NCBI GenBank assembly: GCA_020444275.1
Contig: JAHLLG010000002.1
Coordinates: 124,001-188,000 of the forward strand
Length of the DNA: 64,000 bases
Reading direction: 5' to 3'
From: Bacteroidota bacterium
GTDB lineage: Bacteria > Bacteroidota > Bacteroidia > Bacteroidales > UBA12077
Both the position numbers and the translations under genes were made by a program. Below the pieces are notes generated by a model, which had not been told where the DNA came from, made no database searches, and saw nothing but the letters and a program-made list of their open reading frames with translations. How positions within the stretch are numbered: the stretch's first letter is position 1; the number at the start of each line of letters is the position of its first letter. Shown piece after piece: positions 63,469 through 64,000 of the stretch.

Positions 63469-64000
63469 ATGAAAAAGTCTTTTAATAAAAAATATATAGT
63501 CATTCCAATTGTATTGGTTTCCCTTCTTGGTGTTTTAATTGTTGTTAAATTATACAAGAAAATTTACAGCGCAAATGTTAGGAAGCCAGCAAGTTACTTA
63601 TATATTCCAACCGGTTCAACGTTTAATGATGTTATCGAGATTTTAAAGCGCGATAGTTTATTAATTAATATCGATTCCTTTACTTGGTTAGCCGAAAAAA
63701 AGAACTATCCTAATCATGTTTATCCCGGAAGGTATAGGTTAGATAGTTTGATGAATAATGATGCGTTAATTGATAAATTGCGTTCAGGATATCAGGATCC
63801 GGTGAAAGTGATTTTTAACAGTGTACGAACCAGAGAACAGCTTGCCGGAAAAATCTCAAAGCAAATTGAGGCGGATTCTTCAAGTCTGGTTAATTGGTTT
63901 TATAACGATTCGTTAATTGAGAATTATGGCTTAAATCAGGAAACGTTTACATCCATTTTTTTACCAAATACATATGAGTTTTGGTGGAATACATCTGCTA
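63469..64000 (+). CDS. mltG: Endolytic murein transglycosylase MltG (cut by window edge)
   Basis: 177 codons before the edge. N-terminal membrane anchor (about 10-27), then a LysM-like region starting IPTGSTFNDVIEIL and the beginning of the YceG/MltG domain (TREQLAGKI, LPNTYEFWWNT). Expected to cut nascent peptidoglycan strands; about half the protein (usual length near 340) is missing. -7 elements TACTTTTG and TAATTTTG lie 22-40 bases upstream of the ATG. Confidence 0.92.
   Translation, partial: MKKSFNKKYIVIPIVLVSLLGVLIVVKLYKKIYSANVRKPASYLYIPTGSTFNDVIEILKRDSLLINIDSFTWLAEKKNYPNHVYPGRYRLDSLMNNDALIDKLRSGYQDPVKVIFNSVRTREQLAGKISKQIEADSSSLVNWFYNDSLIENYGLNQETFTSIFLPNTYEFWWNTSA

Noticed and set aside
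1-64000. CRISPR arrays, prophage, transposase or rRNA operon
   Set aside because: No regularly spaced repeats, phage or transposase motifs, or rRNA sequences were seen on either strand.

Overview
The window is 64 kb of AT-rich DNA (roughly one third G+C by eye) from a member of the Bacteroidota, most likely a marine or anaerobic Bacteroidales/Marinilabiliales-type organism. The signs are group-typical promoters (TTTG-N19-TAnnTTTG), GldF/GldG, DUF3078 and DUF4340 proteins, a 458-residue tryptophanase, two futalosine-pathway menaquinone genes (mqnA and a UbiA-type prenyltransferase), lipid A genes (lpxB, an LpxL-type acyltransferase, a PagL-like deacylase) and a SiaC/PP2C signalling module. This is ordinary chromosome. 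No prophage, insertion sequence, CRISPR array or rRNA operon is visible, and there is one tRNA (Ser, UGA).

Layout. 1-5.1 kb: an FtsX/MacB-type ABC permease (cut by the left edge) faces an NtrC-type regulator and its histidine kinase; the gap between them holds a sigma-54-type promoter and two phased palindromes. 5.2-10.5 kb: a PLP amino-acid enzyme, an FMN reductase, and the group CNNM protein-nadD-gmk-yicC. 10.5-11.45 kb: a 1-kb gap holding a strongly structured, promoter- and terminator-bounded RNA of about 615 nt. 11.5-19.2 kb: MATE exporter, kynureninase, GDSL lipoprotein, DsbA-like protein, unknown membrane-anchored protein, sulfotransferase, small Cys-rich lipoprotein, tryptophanase. 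19.5-28.2 kb: DUF3078 barrel, LpxL-type acyltransferase, WD40 protein, UbiA-type prenyltransferase, macrodomain protein, pheT. 28.3-30.4 kb: a frameshifted DUF169 gene, a Cys-rich protein and a LuxR regulator. 30.4-38 kb: surE-lpxB, DUF2807, PagL-like, gldF-gldG-DUF4340. 38-49 kb: dnaN, exonuclease, FAH protein, HD protein, NfeD protease, mqnA, purB, ABC exporter, mnmA, tRNA-Ser. 49.6-64 kb: HU, trmH-like, LytTR regulator, class III aminotransferase, a membrane-tethered receiver-like protein, htpG, CAT-like enzyme, HAD phosphatase, class I aminotransferase, the PP2C/CheY/SiaC module and the start of mltG.

How the parts work together. Lipid A synthesis and remodelling (lpxB, acyltransferase, PagL-like) and outer-membrane proteins recur through the window. 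Tryptophan catabolism has two separate genes (tnaA, kynU). The NtrC/kinase pair probably controls the adjacent ABC permease through sigma-54. The 3' end holds a partner-switch module (PAS-PP2C-REC, CheY-like, SiaC).

The least explained parts are the three intergenic RNAs on the + strand (about 5217-5325, 7050-7357 and 10822-11436, the last being the largest and most structured), the lipoprotein/terminator/sulfotransferase/DsbA-like locus at 14.9-17.4 kb, the degenerate membrane-tethered receiver, and a scatter of REP-like palindromes, one of which sits in frame inside the prenyltransferase gene.
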